NCBI GenBank assembly: GCA_038042195.1
Contig: JBBTET010000037.1
Coordinates: forward strand, 1 to 57,185
Direction of reading: 5' to 3'
Length of the DNA: 57,185 bases
From: JACRIM01 sp038042195
GTDB lineage: Bacteria; Planctomycetota; Phycisphaerae; UBA1845; UTPLA1
A program made the position numbers and the translations under genes. How positions within the stretch are numbered: position 1 is the first letter of the stretch; each line of letters starts with the position of its first letter. The notes beneath the pieces were generated by a model. It ran no database searches, had not been told where the DNA came from, and worked only from the letters and a program-made list of their open reading frames with translations. Below are positions 32,592 through 41,641 of this stretch, in pieces.

Positions 32592-33263
32592 CTACTCCGC
32601 CGCCATGTGGCGCAGCTCTTCGAGGCTCTTTTCGGGCGTAGGATGTTGATAGATGCCGGATGAGACCACGAGGATGTCCGCGCCGGCGTCGATCAGTTTC
32701 TTCGCGTTCGCTGCTTTGACGCCACCATCAACAGTGATCGTTGCAGGCGAGCCGGTCTTGCGGATCAGGCCGCGCACGTCCGCGATCTTGGTAAACGTGT
32801 AATCAAGCAACTGTTGACCCGAAAAGCCCGGGGCGATGCCCATGATGCACACGTTGTCAATGTACGGAAGCAGTGGTTCAAGTGCCGTTGCCGGCGTTTC
32901 TGGGTTGATGGCGATGCCCGGTTTCAATCCCTCCGCGACGATGGCCTGCACCAGGCCCATCGCCCGTTGACTTGCTTCCAGGTGGAAGATGGTGCGGAAG
33001 TGGCCCATCCCTTTCATCCGGCTCAGCCAGTCCTGCGGACGACTGACCATGAGATGCACCTCGACGGGCAACTTCGTCACCTGGCAGGTCCGCCGGACGA
33101 CCTCTTCGCCGAAGCTGATGGTAGGGACGAAATGGCCGTCGCAGATGTCGAGTTGGAGGAGGTCTGCGCCGGCTTTCTCGCAGATATGAATGGCACCGGT
33201 GAGGTCCAGGAGATCCCCTGATAGGATGGAACCGGCAATCTGGTATCGGTTCGTGCTGTTCAT
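32592..33263 (-). CDS. rpe: Ribulose-phosphate 3-epimerase-like protein
   Basis: This TIM-barrel protein (223 aa) follows the Rpe pattern. SILSGDLLDL is the first strand, with LQLDICDGHFVPTISFG (metal Asp and His), VEVHLMV, MGIAPGFSGQQ and TVDGGVKAANA, ending in VVSSGIY. Rpe interconverts ribulose-5-P and xylulose-5-P. Several family residues are changed: LDICDG for VDVMDG, GIAPGFSGQ for SVNPGFGGQ. It may therefore be a paralogue acting on another pentulose or hexulose phosphate, such as allulose-6-P. No pentose pathway genes are adjacent. Confidence 0.78.
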   Translation of the reverse strand: MNSTNRYQIAGSILSGDLLDLTGAIHICEKAGADLLQLDICDGHFVPTISFGEEVVRRTCQVTKLPVEVHLMVSRPQDWLSRMKGMGHFRTIFHLEASQRAMGLVQAIVAEGLKPGIAINPETPATALEPLLPYIDNVCIMGIAPGFSGQQLLDYTFTKIADVRGLIRKTGSPATITVDGGVKAANAKKLIDAGADILVVSSGIYQHPTPEKSLEELRHMAAE

Positions 33264-33354
33264 TGGCGGACATGCTATCGGATCGGGCCGACCTGTCCAC
33301 GCGATGGAGCACAGGCACCCCTGGCTGTGATTCCTGACCGATACAACTAGTGCG

Positions 33355-33609
33355 ATGGCTACGAACTCAGTAGGACATCTCGACCTCGTCTGGCCCCCCG
33401 AACACGGCGACGACCAGTCACAGGCTCCGACGGCAGGTCGCCTCTGGATTGGAATCCACTACGAATGCTGTGATGTTTATGCCCGCACTTACCGCGAACC
33501 CAATGATTCCAAGTACGTCGGACGCTGCCCTAGGTGTCAACGCGAAGTCCTAATCCGAGTAGGCCCCGGCGGCGTTTCGTCGCGGCTGTTTCGGGCGAAA
33601 CTCATATAG
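33355..33609 (+). CDS. Small conserved Cys-containing protein of planctomycete type
   Basis: The 84-aa protein has the core HYECCDVYARTYREPND, then YVGRCPRCQREVLIRVGPGG and SRLFRA. The CC pair and later CxxC could bind one zinc. I recognise the pattern from short unannotated proteins common in planctomycetes, but no function is known. It starts at the ATG at 33355 without a clear ribosome binding site. Confidence 0.6.
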   Translation: MATNSVGHLDLVWPPEHGDDQSQAPTAGRLWIGIHYECCDVYARTYREPNDSKYVGRCPRCQREVLIRVGPGGVSSRLFRAKLI

Positions 33610-34212
33610 TGGGTCAAATATCGGTAGACGAAAAAAGGGCGGACCCGCCTCGCACTCGGATCCGCCCCACACAACCGACCCATTTCTGGGCTGGTACGTT
33701 TGAAGCCGGACAACTCAGCGGCTGTCCGTTTTGCTTTTTGTTCCTACGTCCAGCACCCACTCATTCTTGGGGCACCAGTCGTACATTGGGAGAAGGGAGC
33801 AACGAACGTGCCAGTGAATCGGAGTTTTGGTAATTGGCTAGGCTCACTCGCGCGTAAGTGACTATCGAAGCTTAGCTTATATCTGCTCGGAGTTTTTTGA
33901 CATTATCAAAGCCACATGAATTGCTTCGACTAAGGCCGTCTTTTGGGAGATATTGCCCAAGTCACTGTTCATTTGGTGGGCACATTTCCCAGCTGAGGGA
34001 ATGCACATACTAAGGACTGGACATAGCGGTTCGGATCGACACTCAGCTCTCCAACCGTGCATCCAATTGACCACAGGTTAGTTCCTAACTGAGGGCTTTC
34101 GCCAAGCGTCGATAGCCAAAATCGGCGATTTTGCAGCTCCGGTGGCCTCACTGAATCAACTTCTTGAATCTGTCGAACTGATTTTCTCCGAAAAAAGTAT
34201 CTAGAATTTGGA
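33610..34212. other. Intergenic stretch, no supported gene
   Basis: This AT-richer 600-bp gap holds a minus-strand terminator-like hairpin at 33631-33667. A weak plus-strand hairpin followed by TTTTGCTTTTT lies near 33711-33741 and may end the transcript of the gene at 33355. Short minus-strand frames around 33877-34150 show no recognisable product. Confidence 0.5.
33631..33667 (-). terminator. Intrinsic terminator-like hairpin, minus strand
   Basis: On the minus strand GGGCGGA pairs with TCCGCCC (33667-33661 with 33643-33637), followed at once by TTTTTT (33636-33631). No minus-strand gene has been recognised upstream of it. Confidence 0.55.
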
Positions 34213-34240
34213 ATGACACCCCCGTCCCGACCGTTACAAT
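34213..34240 (+). promoter_or_regulatory. Possible promoter of the selenoprotein gene
   Basis: ATGACA (34213-34218) and TACAAT (34235-34240) are separated by 16 bp. A leader of about 100 nt to the ATG at 34344 would result. Confidence 0.35.
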
Positions 34241-34343
34241 AGTGAACTCTGACTCCGACAACGTGGCGTGAGGAGGATTCATTCTCTTGAGTCCGTTGCG
34301 ATGTATTTGGAGTGGCGTTTTTTTTCAGAAAGGAGAATGGTCC

Positions 34344-35219
34344 ATGCGTAGTGGTAGATGGCTCTTCGCGGTCGCATTGATAGCGACTGCCGCGACGGCT
34401 CAGGCCGCGCCTGATGAAGGTGACAAGGCACCGGCGATCAAGGCCCCTGAATGGATGAACCTTCCCGAAGGAATGAAGGGGATTAGCCCGACTGACCTCA
34501 AGGGTCGCGTGGTTATGGTTGAGTTTTGGGCAACGTGGTGAGGCCCGTGCCGAAGAGGCATACCGCATCTCGTTGAGATGCAAAAAAAGTACGCAGATGA
34601 AAAGGGATTTCTGCTGGTGGCGCTGTCCGATGAGCCTTCCGCCACGGTCAAGCCTTTTGCCAAGAAACAGAAGATAAACTACGTCATCGGGATGGATGCC
34701 AAACCCACCTTTAAGGAGTTTGGCATTCGCGGCTATCCCACGATCTTTGTGCTCGATAGGGCCGGCGAGATTGTTTACAAGGGCCACAGTGCCGACGACG
34801 CCGAAGAGGCCGTGGAAGACTCGCTCAAGCAGAAAGGTCCGACCAAGCGCGAGCCGCTCGAGCCGCTCGGCTCTGGCGCGGCCAAGACGGCACTGGCCAA
34901 GGCCGACGATTTTTTTAAGAAAAAAGAGTATGCCAAGGCGCTGAAGGAATACGAAAAACTCGCCAAGGTGTATTCGGACACCGATGTCGGCAAAAAGGCC
35001 AAGGCCCAGGTCGGAAAGATCAGGGGCGACAAATCCATCATGGCCTCGGTGTCCGAAGGTGACATGCGAAAGAAGTGCGAGGACTGGCTTCAAATGGCCA
35101 GATCGCTCGCCAAGAACGGTAAGAACGAAGAGGCCGCCAAGTACTACAAGAAGGTCATGGACGAGTTTCCTGAATCCACATTCGCCCAGACCGCACGCGC
35201 CGAAATGGCCGGTTTGTAG
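34344..35219 (+). CDS. Predicted selenoprotein: TlpA-like thioredoxin with UGPC active site
   Basis: Reading through an in-frame TGA (34539-34541) gives a 291-aa protein. It has a signal peptide (RWLFAVALIATAATAQA), then a TlpA/thioredoxin domain. RVVMVEFWATW is followed by the TGA codon and GPCRRGIPHLV, so selenocysteine (residue 66) replaces the first Cys of WCGPC and Cys69 is the partner. The fold continues downstream with the cis-proline loop RGYPTIFVLDRAG. Residues 170-291 are Lys-rich TPR-like helices. AAGGAG 8 nt upstream sets the ATG. A perfect hairpin follows the TGA and a strong terminator closes the gene. It is probably a periplasmic thiol/selenol redox protein. The alternative is a Cys-to-stop mutation. 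No selABCD genes are in the window. Confidence 0.8.
34539..34581 (+). promoter_or_regulatory. UGA codon with bacterial SECIS-like hairpin
   Basis: TGA at 34539-34541 is followed 23 nt later by GCATCTC-GTT-GAGATGC (34565-34581), a perfect 7-bp stem with a triloop starting with G. The apical loop begins 31 nt after the UGA. Known bacterial SECIS elements need a G in the first two loop positions and a UGA-to-loop distance of roughly 16-37 nt; both hold. Confidence 0.7.
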
Positions 35220-35240
35220 ACTGTCGTAAGTTTGTGCATC

Positions 35241-35279
35241 AAAGGCGGCCACCAGGTTCACCCTGGTGGCCGCCTTTTT
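35241..35279 (+). terminator. Intrinsic terminator after the selenoprotein gene
   Basis: A perfect 13-bp stem (GGCGGCCACCAGG, 35244-35256, with 35262-35274) and a 5-nt loop are followed by TTTTT. It lies 24 bp after the stop codon. Confidence 0.92.
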
Positions 35280-35399
35280 CATGCGCCAATGGGTTTATCC
35301 CGCCACTTTCGCCCCGTCGATAAACAAATGCCCACAGACATTGCGACTCGCCGTTGAAGCGACCGGCGCAATCCGCACACGCATTGATTCGGAGTCCCC

Positions 35400-36404
35400 A
35401 TGCGCGTTTTCATCACGGGAGCCACCGGGTTCATTGGTCGTCGGCTCGTCGATCGGTTGCTCAGCCAGGGCCACGACGTGACCGCACTTATCCGCAAGGA
35501 CACGCAAGAATTGCCGAGACGCGTCGAGCGAATTCGCGGGACGCTGGACAACGACATTCCGACACTCGCCCGAGTCATGCGCGGCCACGACGTGGTATTC
35601 CACCTTGCCGCGATGGTTTCATTTGATACTTCCGCACTCGGCGACTTGCTCCGTGTCAATGGTGAGGGCACGCGAAAGATACTGGCAGCCGCGAGGGAAG
35701 CGCTGGTGCCGCGCTCGGTTCTCGTCAGCAGTGCCTGCACGCTCGGCCTCTCTCGAACGGGTGAGACACCGTTGGACGAGTCCGCGGTTGCAAGCGAAGC
35801 GTTAATCCGTCGCAATCCGTATCTTCGCAGCAAACTCCTCGCGGAAGGACACGCGAAAGAAGCCGTTCACGCCGGGCAGTCGGTGGTCATCGTGAATCCG
35901 ACGACCGTCTTCGGCTCCGGTGATAAGTCGCTCAACGCGGGCACGATGGTTCGACAGGTGGCCCGCTCGCGGGTCATTCCCGTGCCGCCGGGTGGGTCTA
36001 ACGTTGCGGATATCGATGACGTGGTCGATGGCATGATTCTCGCCGCGCTGCGCGGGCGGAAAGGTGCTCGCTATGTGCTCGGCGGGGTTAATCTGACATT
36101 CAGGGAGATCATTGACCGAATAGCGGAAGTGGTCGGTCGCCGACCGATGCTCGTATCCGTTCATTCGTTGGCTCGTCGCCCCATGATGGCGGCCGCGTGG
36201 ATGGTAGGTCGTCTGACGAATAGCCGTCTCATTACGCCGCAGATCATCGCCGATACGTTTGCGTATAAGTTTTATTCCAGCCGCCGTGCCGAGGTTGAAC
36301 TTGGTTGGAAGGCCCGCCGCGATTTCACGACCACGCTCTCCGATGCCTGGGATTACTACCAGCGCGAGGGTCTGATTATTGGGCCGACCGGGGCCATTGC
36401 ATGA
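35400..36404 (+). CDS. NAD(P)-dependent epimerase/dehydratase (extended SDR)
   Basis: The 334-aa protein opens MRVFITGATGFIGRRLVDRL, a typical TGxxGxxG Rossmann loop. It has VVFHLAAMVSF, SSACTLGLS and the active-site Tyr-x3-Lys in NPYLRSKLLAE. The PTTVFGSGD, FREIIDRIAEVVGR and C-terminal AEVELGWKAR segments resemble the HpnA/3-beta-HSD/dihydroflavonol reductase branch. HpnA-like enzymes act in hopanoid or terpenoid lipid routes, but the substrate here is not identifiable. GGAG lies 5 nt before the ATG. It overlaps the next gene by 4 bp (ATGA), so it starts a three-gene operon. Confidence 0.85.
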   Translation: MRVFITGATGFIGRRLVDRLLSQGHDVTALIRKDTQELPRRVERIRGTLDNDIPTLARVMRGHDVVFHLAAMVSFDTSALGDLLRVNGEGTRKILAAAREALVPRSVLVSSACTLGLSRTGETPLDESAVASEALIRRNPYLRSKLLAEGHAKEAVHAGQSVVIVNPTTVFGSGDKSLNAGTMVRQVARSRVIPVPPGGSNVADIDDVVDGMILAALRGRKGARYVLGGVNLTFREIIDRIAEVVGRRPMLVSVHSLARRPMMAAAWMVGRLTNSRLITPQIIADTFAYKFYSSRRAEVELGWKARRDFTTTLSDAWDYYQREGLIIGPTGAIA

Positions 36405-37174
36405 ACAGCTACGCATTCATGGCGGAGGAAGTGAAGGCGGCCAATCGCCGATTGTACGATGCCGTCGCCGGTGATTATGAACGCATTGACGGTCGCCGAG
36501 GCGACGCGTTGGTGGCATGGATTCGGCATCGCCTGACTCGACTTGCCATTGATGCGGGTAATGGACTCCTGCTCGATCTTGGCAGCGGAAGTGGGGTCGT
36601 GACGCGGGCCGCGAAGGGGCTCTTTCAACGCACCATCGCAATGGACATCTCTCCGCGCATCCTCGCGACGGCCGGCCCGATTGCGGATTGGCGGATTGCC
36701 GCTGACACCGACCGACTGCCCATTGCGAGTGATACGGTCGACGTGGTGAGCTGCTTCGCCGTGCTACATCACCTCTACGACACCGGAAGTCTCCTACGTG
36801 AAGTCGCCCGGGTCCTTCGACCCGGTGGCATGTTTTGGTCGGACCATGACATGGACGCGGCCTTTTTCCGTCGTTTTCGTTGGCCGCTGAAAGGGTATCG
36901 CGCCCTTCGCGGTGCGGACCGTCATTATGAAGGTGTGGCTGGAATCGACGCGCGCACCTATGAGTTAGCAGAGTTCCGAGAGAACGGCGTCGATGGCGAC
37001 TTCGTCACGAGGCAATGTCATAGTGTCGGCCTCACGCCGCGCACCGATTTTCACTGGTACGGCCTGACCGGCATCACCAATCTGCTTTTCGGCCAGCGCG
37101 AACGCGCCAGAGGCTGGGCACCGCTACTGCGTATTGTCGCTACCAAACCCGACACCCGACTTCCAGTGTCATAG
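36401..37174 (+). CDS. SAM-dependent class I methyltransferase
   Basis: The protein (257 aa) has motif I LLLDLGSGSGVVTRAA (about 53-68), then AMDISPRIL, then DVVSCFAVLHHLYDTGSLLREVARVLRPGGMF, the standard motifs II-III of Methyltransf_11. The N-terminus (NRRLYDAVAGDYERIDG) fits small-molecule or lipid methylases of the UbiE type. The start is the ATG at 36401, coupled to the epimerase stop. It is the middle gene of the epimerase/methyltransferase/radical SAM operon; the substrate is unknown. Confidence 0.85.
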   Translation: MNSYAFMAEEVKAANRRLYDAVAGDYERIDGRRGDALVAWIRHRLTRLAIDAGNGLLLDLGSGSGVVTRAAKGLFQRTIAMDISPRILATAGPIADWRIAADTDRLPIASDTVDVVSCFAVLHHLYDTGSLLREVARVLRPGGMFWSDHDMDAAFFRRFRWPLKGYRALRGADRHYEGVAGIDARTYELAEFRENGVDGDFVTRQCHSVGLTPRTDFHWYGLTGITNLLFGQRERARGWAPLLRIVATKPDTRLPVS

Positions 37175-37191
37175 TTCGACAGGACCGATCC

Positions 37192-38601
37192 ATGGCGCGC
37201 GTCGCACTCATTTATCCGAAGCCGAATCGAATCACGTTCGACACGGCGCACACCATTAATCTAGGTCTCGCATACATGGCGGCGGTGTTGGAGGAGCGCG
37301 GGCACGATGTCGTTGTCCATGATTGCAATCTCGAACACGACTCGCTGTTGCCCGCGAAACTCCGCGAGGCAGACATCGTTTGCTTCTATACGATTACCGC
37401 TGCACTCAAGGCCGCCGTCGCGCTCGCGGAAAAGATCAAGACGCAGTTGAACTCGACGTGCAAGATTCTGCTCGGTGGGCCGCATCCCACGTCGCGCCCG
37501 AATGACGCACTCATGTCGCCGTTCGTCGATTATTCCGCGCAGGGCGAGGGTGAGATTCTCATCTGCGAGTTCGCCGAGAATCTGACCAATCCCGCCGTTC
37601 GTGACAAGCTCCCCGGGCTTGCCTTTCGCAACGCAGACGGCACCATCACCAACAACGGCAAGGCTCCCGCGCCGGAGTCGCTCGATGACTTACCGTACCC
37701 AGCCTATCACCTCTTCCCACACGACAGACTTCAACCGACGCGGCCCACATGGATCAACAAGCGTGGCCTCAAGTGCGGCTCCATGATGACCTCTCGCGGG
37801 TGCCCGTACAAATGCACGTTTTGTACTTCGGCCGCTGACCAGCCGTTCGGGAAGAAGTTTCGGGCCATGTCGCCGGACCGTGTCGTTGAGGAGATAGAAT
37901 GGCTGCACACCGACTACGGCGTGAACTTCGTCGAGTTCCAGGACGACGTGTTCAATCTGATCACGAGCCGAGCCGAGGACATTTGTCGAAAGCTCATTCG
38001 CAAAAATCTCCCCGTGAAGTGGTCCATCCCCAACGGCATTTCGCGCGTCGAGAATGTCACCGAGGGTTTTCTCCGCCTATGCAAGCGCGCCGGATGTGTC
38101 GATGCTTGGTTTGCTGCGGAGAGCGGGTCGGAGCGGATTCGCAGCGAGATCATCGTCAAGCAGAACACGGTCGAGCAGGTTCGTCGTGCCATTGAGGCGT
38201 CACACCGTGTAGGGCTTCAGACTGGCGCGTTTTTCATCTTTGGCAACCCCGACGAGACTCTCGAAGAGATGCAGCAGACCATCGAATTCGCGTGTTCTCT
38301 GCCGTTGGATCGGGCGCAGTTCACGATTTGCACGCCGTTCCCCGGTACGACGCTATGGGACCGCATCGATCGTGAAGGCCGCTGGTTTGTGAAGGACTAC
38401 GACCAATTCGGCCCCTATGAGAATACCGTCTATTTTGAGTTGGGTCGTCTCCGCAGGGAGAATGTCCTGCGGATGTACAAGAAGGCGTTTCGCAGTTTCT
38501 TCCTTCGTCCGTCTCATTTGCTGCGCAAAGTCGCCTTGCGAAAAGAGACCTATACGAATTTCCCGCTATTGGTTCGTCAGGCTGTACAGTTCATGACGTG
38601 A
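37192..38601 (+). CDS. B12-binding radical SAM protein
   Basis: The 469-aa protein is a class B-type radical SAM enzyme. Residues 1-150 form a cobalamin-binding Rossmann domain (VALIYPKPNRITFDTAHTIN, LGLAYMAAVLEERGHDVVVHD, ILLGGPHPTSRP); the His of DxHxxG is not obvious. Residues about 190-400 are the radical SAM barrel with CPYKCTFC in TSRGCPYKCTFCTSAADQPF. Later FAAESGSERI and FIFGNPDETLEEM are typical of this family. Such enzymes methylate or rearrange lipids, hopanoids and natural products. It is last in the operon, 17 bp after the methyltransferase; AGGA lies 7 nt before the ATG. Confidence 0.9.
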   Translation: MARVALIYPKPNRITFDTAHTINLGLAYMAAVLEERGHDVVVHDCNLEHDSLLPAKLREADIVCFYTITAALKAAVALAEKIKTQLNSTCKILLGGPHPTSRPNDALMSPFVDYSAQGEGEILICEFAENLTNPAVRDKLPGLAFRNADGTITNNGKAPAPESLDDLPYPAYHLFPHDRLQPTRPTWINKRGLKCGSMMTSRGCPYKCTFCTSAADQPFGKKFRAMSPDRVVEEIEWLHTDYGVNFVEFQDDVFNLITSRAEDICRKLIRKNLPVKWSIPNGISRVENVTEGFLRLCKRAGCVDAWFAAESGSERIRSEIIVKQNTVEQVRRAIEASHRVGLQTGAFFIFGNPDETLEEMQQTIEFACSLPLDRAQFTICTPFPGTTLWDRIDREGRWFVKDYDQFGPYENTVYFELGRLRRENVLRMYKKAFRSFFLRPSHLLRKVALRKETYTNFPLLVRQAVQFMT

Positions 38602-39080
38602 TTGCGACGGTCACGAGCGTTCGGGGTAAAAAAGTGACGCCGCCCCGGTTGCCGCGTCTCCCAATCAGACAACTCGGGACGGCATCAAAGTGCCTCTGGC
38701 TGTAGCCGTTCCGCAATGCAATTGACTTCGTTGCTTGCCTTTGCCGCGAGAATCCGCGACGCGGCTGAAGAATCTCCTGTGTCCCCACGCCCAATTTCAT
38801 GCCCCGAACGGGGGTATGTACTGTTACTTATGCACACCGTGTGCCAGCCGACACACTTTTGGACGAATTGGTCGTAAAGCACTGCGATATCGGAAGTAAG
38901 AAGACCCTGGCGTAGTCTCGATTGTAAGTTCAATCCCCCGGGTTAGTCCTTTGTTTTGCACGTTTATGCACAGGAGCGTGCATAGACGTACACCGGCCTC
39001 GTTGTGAATTGGAGGGGGCCGTGCGGCATATACTCAAGGAGTCGAATTGCTTCATCAGCAACCAGGTGGGGACCGGTACC
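38602..39080. other. Intergenic stretch before the AraC gene
   Basis: No coding sequence is supported. Near 38957-38990 the sequence repeats GCAC/GTGC elements (GCACGTTTATGCAC, then GCGTGCATAG), which could be an operator for the adjacent AraC regulator. I see no strong terminator for the preceding operon. Confidence 0.3.
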
Positions 39081-39944
39081 ATGCCCGCGACAAATCGCAT
39101 TTCCGAATTGGTCTTTGACACTGAGTTGCTCAGCATCGGTCAATTTCGTTGCCCGGCGGATCATCGGGCGTGGATCGAGGAAAACTGCATCGGCAACAGT
39201 CCATTGATCGTATTTCCGCGAGTACCGGTGCGGATCAAACAGTCGAGTCGGCACGAGGTGGTGGCGGATCCCAATTGCGTGATGTACTACAACTCGCAGC
39301 AAATGTATCGGCGACAATTGCTTCATACGCGTGGGGATCATTGCGAGTATTTCCGAATCGATCCCACGCTGCTCACCGACATTGTCTCTGAGTACAGTCC
39401 AGCATCCGGTGACGCGCCGGACCATCCGTTCCATTTCTGCAACGGTCCCAGTGATGCGCCGAGCTACCTGGCGCAGCGACAAATCTTTGACTATATCGCT
39501 CGCACAGAAGTGCCTGATGAACTGTACGTTCAGGAGACAATGATCCGCGTCCTTCGCCGAGTCGTGGCGATGGCATATCAGACGCGTGGGATCAAGTGCC
39601 GCATGACAAGGCGGTCCGACACGGATCGCGCCCATCGGGAGTCAGTGGAAGCGGCCAAAGCATACATCGTAGCTCGTGTGGATAAGCGAATCCGTTTGAA
39701 CGATGTGGCCCGGGCGGCGCATCTGTCGTCGTTCCATCTATGCAGAGTCTTTCGTCGCCTCACCGGTCTATCACTTCATCAGTATGTTTCACAACTTCGC
39801 CTTCGCACGTCGCTTGAGTTGATGGCGAATGGAAAATGTGATCTTTCAAGCCTGGCCCTGAGACTGGGCTTTTCCAGCCACTCGCATTTCACGTCGACCT
39901 TTACCCGGACCTTTAACGTTCCTCCCTCTCGGTTGCGGAATTAG
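39081..39944 (+). CDS. AraC-family transcriptional regulator
   Basis: The protein (287 aa) has an N-terminal sensor part (PRVPVRIKQSSRHEVVADPN, a cupin-like stretch) and a C-terminal double HTH. The first helix set is VDKRIRLNDVARAAHLSSFH followed by LCRVFRRLTGLSLHQYVSQLRL, and the second is DLSSLALRLGFSSHSHFTSTF ending in the usual TRTFNVPPSRLR. The chosen start at 39081 has GGTGGGG 9 nt upstream; GTG 39021 and TTG 39009 are alternatives that would add up to 24 residues. Target genes are unknown; the FG-GAP gene follows at 134 bp. Confidence 0.88.
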   Translation: MPATNRISELVFDTELLSIGQFRCPADHRAWIEENCIGNSPLIVFPRVPVRIKQSSRHEVVADPNCVMYYNSQQMYRRQLLHTRGDHCEYFRIDPTLLTDIVSEYSPASGDAPDHPFHFCNGPSDAPSYLAQRQIFDYIARTEVPDELYVQETMIRVLRRVVAMAYQTRGIKCRMTRRSDTDRAHRESVEAAKAYIVARVDKRIRLNDVARAAHLSSFHLCRVFRRLTGLSLHQYVSQLRLRTSLELMANGKCDLSSLALRLGFSSHSHFTSTFTRTFNVPPSRLRN

Positions 39945-40078
39945 CCGTATGTCCTCGCGACTGTCACATATGAGCAGGATTCTGAAAGCCTCGTGATTGG
40001 GCCGAGCGTATTCTCCTTTTAGACCGACTTCCTCTGAGCGAGCCTGCGAGGGAATCCAACTGAAAGGAGCATTGAGAA

Positions 40079-41536
40079 ATGCATCGCCTACGCATGATTA
40101 GTATGACTTTTTTGGCACTGGTGTGCCTTGTGGCAAATACCGCCTTCAGCCAATTCATTGAACCCGGTGTCACCATCCTCCATACATTCACGGATACGGG
40201 AACTTTTGGATGGGCCGTGGCGGACCTGAATGACATCGACTCCGACGGGATCAAAGAAGTCATCATCGGGGCACCCTTGTTTGGCAGCGCGGCCCCTCGT
40301 CGCATTGGGAAAGTGACTGTCCATTCGGGGAGGACGGGTGCCTTGCTTTTCGCGGTTACCGGGGTCGCTCGTGATTGGCAAATGGGCTACTCCGTCGCCG
40401 ATGCCGGGGATGTGGACGGTGACACCATTCCCGACATTATCGCTGGTGGCCCGATTGATGGGGCTGGGCGTGCCCGCGTGTACTCGGGCGCGACCGGAGC
40501 GATCTTGTGGACGCTGAATGGCGAAGCGGCCGCCGATAGCTTTGGCGCGGCAGTGGCAGGTGCGGGCGATGTTGACGGTGACGGGCGCGCTGAGGTTGCT
40601 GTCGGCGCGCCGGGGAATGATGGGGCTGGGGTGCTGGCGGGTCGCGTGTATGTGTATTCAGGCATGACGGGCCTCGTTATACGAACCATCGATGGGTCGA
40701 CGGGCAGCTCGTTCGGCTCCGGGCTGTCTAGCGCGGGCGACGTGAACCACGATGGGAAATCTGATTTGATCGTTGGCGCACCGGGGGCGGGTCCGAGTCC
40801 GATCGGGCGTGCGTATGTCTAATCCGGGGCGGATGGTTCACTCCTTTTGCCTGCGTTGGCTCCGGATCAGCCCTTTAGTGCCAGCTTCGGCACTTTTTTT
40901 GTCGCGGGCATCGGAGATGCAACCGGGGATGGCACGACTGATTTGTATGTGGGCGATTTTTCCGACTCCACGAATGGCGCCGGGGCTGGAAAGGCCTATG
41001 TTTACTCCGGCTCGGACGGCTCACTTGTTCGGACGTTCATCGGTCCTCCCGGTGCAGGCCTTGGCCCTGGCCGTGGCGCGGGCGACGTGAATCGTGATGG
41101 GCGAGAGGATCTCATCATTGGCTCTTACACCAGTGGGGCGGGCGGGTCGAATGCCGGGCGAATAGAGGTCTTCTCCGGCGCGGACGGATCGGTACTGCGC
41201 ACCCTGACCCACACGATCCTTGGATCTCAACTAGGTTTCGACGCAGTCGGAGTAGGCGATGTCAATGGAGACTGTGCGATTGACTTCTTGTGCTCGGCAG
41301 CGTTGGGGAATCTCGTGTATGTCATTGCCGGGACGGATGTCCCGATCCTGGGCGACATGAACTGTGATTGCACTGTGAGCGTTGCTGATGTAGATGCGTT
41401 CGTGCTGGCGATGCTGGATGGGGCGAGTTACCTGATCGCGCATCCGGGGTGTGACATTCAACAAGCCGACGTGAACGGTGACTTGGCGATTGACGGGGTT
41501 GATGTTGCCGATTTCACCGCGTTGTTAGTGCCGTAG
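40079..41536 (+). pseudogene. FG-GAP beta-propeller/dockerin secreted protein, interrupted by TAA
   Basis: The intact frame would give 485 aa. It has a signal peptide (RLRMISMTFLALVCLVANTAFS), about six FG-GAP blades (DVDGDTIPDIIAGGP, DVNHDGKSDLIVGAPG, DVNRDGREDLIIGS) each with a V-Y-V-Y-S-G-x-x-G strand, and a C-terminal dockerin-like pair (DMNCDCTVSVADVDAFVLAM, then DVNGDLAIDGVDVADF). Codon 248 (40820-40822) is TAA, where the other blades have TAC (AYVYSG). The frame continues unbroken to 41536. This is a single-base nonsense mutation or a sequencing error. AAGGAG lies upstream of the ATG. Without readthrough the product would lose half the propeller and the dockerin. Confidence 0.82.
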
Positions 41537-41557
41537 GTTAATTTACGCGAGCGCAAA

Positions 41558-41592
41558 AAAACGACGCCCGCCGGTCTTTCGACCGGCGGGCG
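41558..41592 (-). terminator. Intrinsic terminator of the lipoprotein gene
   Basis: A perfect 12-bp stem (CGCCCGCCGGTC, 41565-41576, with 41581-41592) and a 4-nt loop are followed on the minus strand by TCG and TTTTTTT. It would end the minus-strand gene at 41642, and may also slow transcripts from the FG-GAP gene. Confidence 0.8.
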
Positions 41593-41641
41593 TGTTCGCG
41601 GTGTAGAGCAAAGGTGTGTGCCTTGGGTGTGTTCTGTTGGA

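Noticed and set aside
33969..35282. A 437-codon minus-strand frame over the selenoprotein gene
   Set aside because: It has no recognisable domain, whereas the plus strand encodes a clear thioredoxin fold with ribosome binding site and terminator.
40820..40822. Recoding of TAA in the FG-GAP gene, by analogy with the nearby UGA
   Set aside because: TAA is not known to be recoded in bacteria, the aligned residue is tyrosine rather than Cys/Sec, and no hairpin follows it.
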